Positions 9,426-9,851 of a DNA stretch of 9,851 nucleotides are shown in pieces. This DNA comes from Candidatus Eiseniibacteriota bacterium (GTDB taxonomy: Bacteria > Joyebacterota > Joyebacteria > Joyebacterales > Joyebacteraceae), in the NCBI GenBank assembly GCA_030630395.1, contig DAOVNE010000028.1:1-9851 (forward strand), in the 5' to 3' direction. Position numbers and translations under genes: made by a program. Below the pieces are notes generated by a model. The model worked only from the letters and a program-made list of their open reading frames with translations, had not been told where the DNA came from and made no database searches. The stretch's first letter is position 1; the number at the start of each line of letters is the position of its first letter.

Positions 9426-9680
9426 CGCTGCGCAAGGGGGTGTGGGGAGGTGTATGGGGAGGTGCCTGGAGAACCAAGAGGCATGGAGCGCCAGGTGGGG
9501 CGGACATAACGCGCAGCGATGGCGTGACATAGGGCGAGCCACATGAGAGACGGGGGCAGGGCGGCCGCTTTGGGCACGGTGGAGGCGCGTGTAAGCACAC
9601 GGCGTGACAGGATCGGGCGACCTTGACGGCCGGAGGGGCAACATGTAGGCGCGCGCGACCTGTCATGCGCGAGAATCGGC

Positions 9681-9709
9681 TTGACAGGGGATCGTCTGAG
9701 ACGTAATAT
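9681..9709 (+). promoter_or_regulatory. Sigma70-type promoter for rpmH
   Basis: TTGACA (9681-9686, perfect -35), a 17-nt spacer and TAATAT (9704-9709, 4 of 6). The expected start is near 9716, giving a leader of about 49 nt. It lies at the expected distance from the rpmH ATG. Confidence 0.7.
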
Positions 9710-9764
9710 TGCTCGTTTAGACGCAGTCGGGCACAAGACCAACAGGAAAGCTCAAGAGGGTATC

Positions 9765-9851
9765 ATGAAGAGAACCTACCAGCCGAAGAAGCGTAGGGGC
9801 AAGAGGAAGCACGGGTTTTTCTCTCGCAGTTCCACCCCTGGCGGGCGACGC
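9765..9851 (+). CDS. rpmH: Large ribosomal subunit protein bL34, N-terminal part (runs off the window)
   Basis: The first 29 codons read MKRTYQPKKRRGKRKHGFFS followed by RSSTPGGRR. This is the very basic, highly conserved start of bL34, a small protein of the 50S subunit that contacts 23S rRNA; the usual length is about 44-50 residues. The ATG at 9765 follows GAGG with a 5-nt gap. Divergence from dnaA is the standard arrangement, and rnpA would be expected next, outside the window. Confidence 0.95.
   Translation, partial: MKRTYQPKKRRGKRKHGFFSRSSTPGGRR

Larger units (their letters stand above)
8974..9764. other. dnaA-rpmH intergenic region: upstream arm of probable oriC
   Basis: The 791 bp between the divergent dnaA and rpmH genes. 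The dnaA-proximal third carries perfect DnaA boxes at 8997-9005 and 9102-9110 and near matches at 8975-8983 and 9325-9333, plus a 7-of-9 site at 9244-9252 (TTATCAACG). About 9340-9660 has no box and is strongly G-rich on the plus strand. The rpmH promoter is at 9681-9709. Long minus-strand frames here encode Pro/Ser/Arg-rich low-complexity sequence without family features and look spurious. Two DnaA-box clusters flanking dnaA, plus divergent transcription away from it, fit a chromosomal origin. Confidence 0.75.

Noticed and set aside
9623..9651. Second rpmH promoter with TTGACG as -35
   Set aside because: The hexamer 17 nt downstream is TAGGCG, a poor -10, and a much better promoter lies at 9681-9709.
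8990..9742. Minus-strand open frames of 130-250 codons across the dnaA-rpmH gap
   Set aside because: The predicted proteins are Pro/Ser/Arg-rich low-complexity sequence with no family features, run through DnaA boxes and the rpmH promoter, and follow from the C-rich strand having few stop codons.

Overview
The window is a high-GC bacterial chromosomal replication-origin locus. It carries the conserved cluster rpmH - dnaA - dnaN - recF - dciA(DUF721) - gyrB - gyrA, with rpmH divergent from the rest. All complete genes lie on the minus strand. Only rpmH, whose first 29 codons are present, is on the plus strand, and only the first 46 codons of gyrA are present. The sequence does not name the organism. 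The high-GC codon use, a GyrB without the long insert of the enterobacterial protein, and an exported SusB-type family GH97 glycosidase would suit a Gram-negative saccharolytic lineage such as a Bacteroidota-related or uncultured FCB-type phylum. That placement is inference.

Layout from right to left, the direction of most transcription. rpmH starts at 9765 behind a good sigma70-type promoter. The 791-bp rpmH-dnaA interval has no convincing gene. It holds perfect and near-perfect DnaA boxes near dnaA and a strongly G-skewed, G-quadruplex-capable stretch further right. dnaA (8973-7624) follows, with two DnaA boxes sitting on its translation start. The 413-bp interval downstream of dnaA (7211-7623) holds more DnaA boxes and an arrangement closely matching the Bacillus subtilis basal unwinding system: DnaA box, short G/C block, three DnaA-trio units, AT-rich stretch. 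The origin therefore looks bipartite, flanking dnaA. Next is a GH97 alpha-glucoside hydrolase gene (7210-5213), a metabolic gene between the origin and dnaN.

A promoter with a perfect TATAAT at 5124-5152 then drives a tight set of five genes. dnaN and recF overlap by 34 nt, recF and dciA by 4 nt, dciA and gyrB by 53 nt with the preferred gyrB start, and gyrB and gyrA are 16 nt apart. Together they encode the initiator (DnaA), the probable helicase-loading helper (DciA), the sliding clamp, the RecF gap-repair ATPase and both gyrase subunits.

The most unusual features are: (1) a GyrB with an N-terminal, lysine/alanine/proline-rich, histone-H1-like tail of about 100 residues built from 20-residue tandem repeats; (2) the trio-type unwinding element downstream of dnaA; and (3) the carbohydrate-active gene placed between that element and dnaN. 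No CRISPR array, insertion sequence, tRNA or rRNA was seen.
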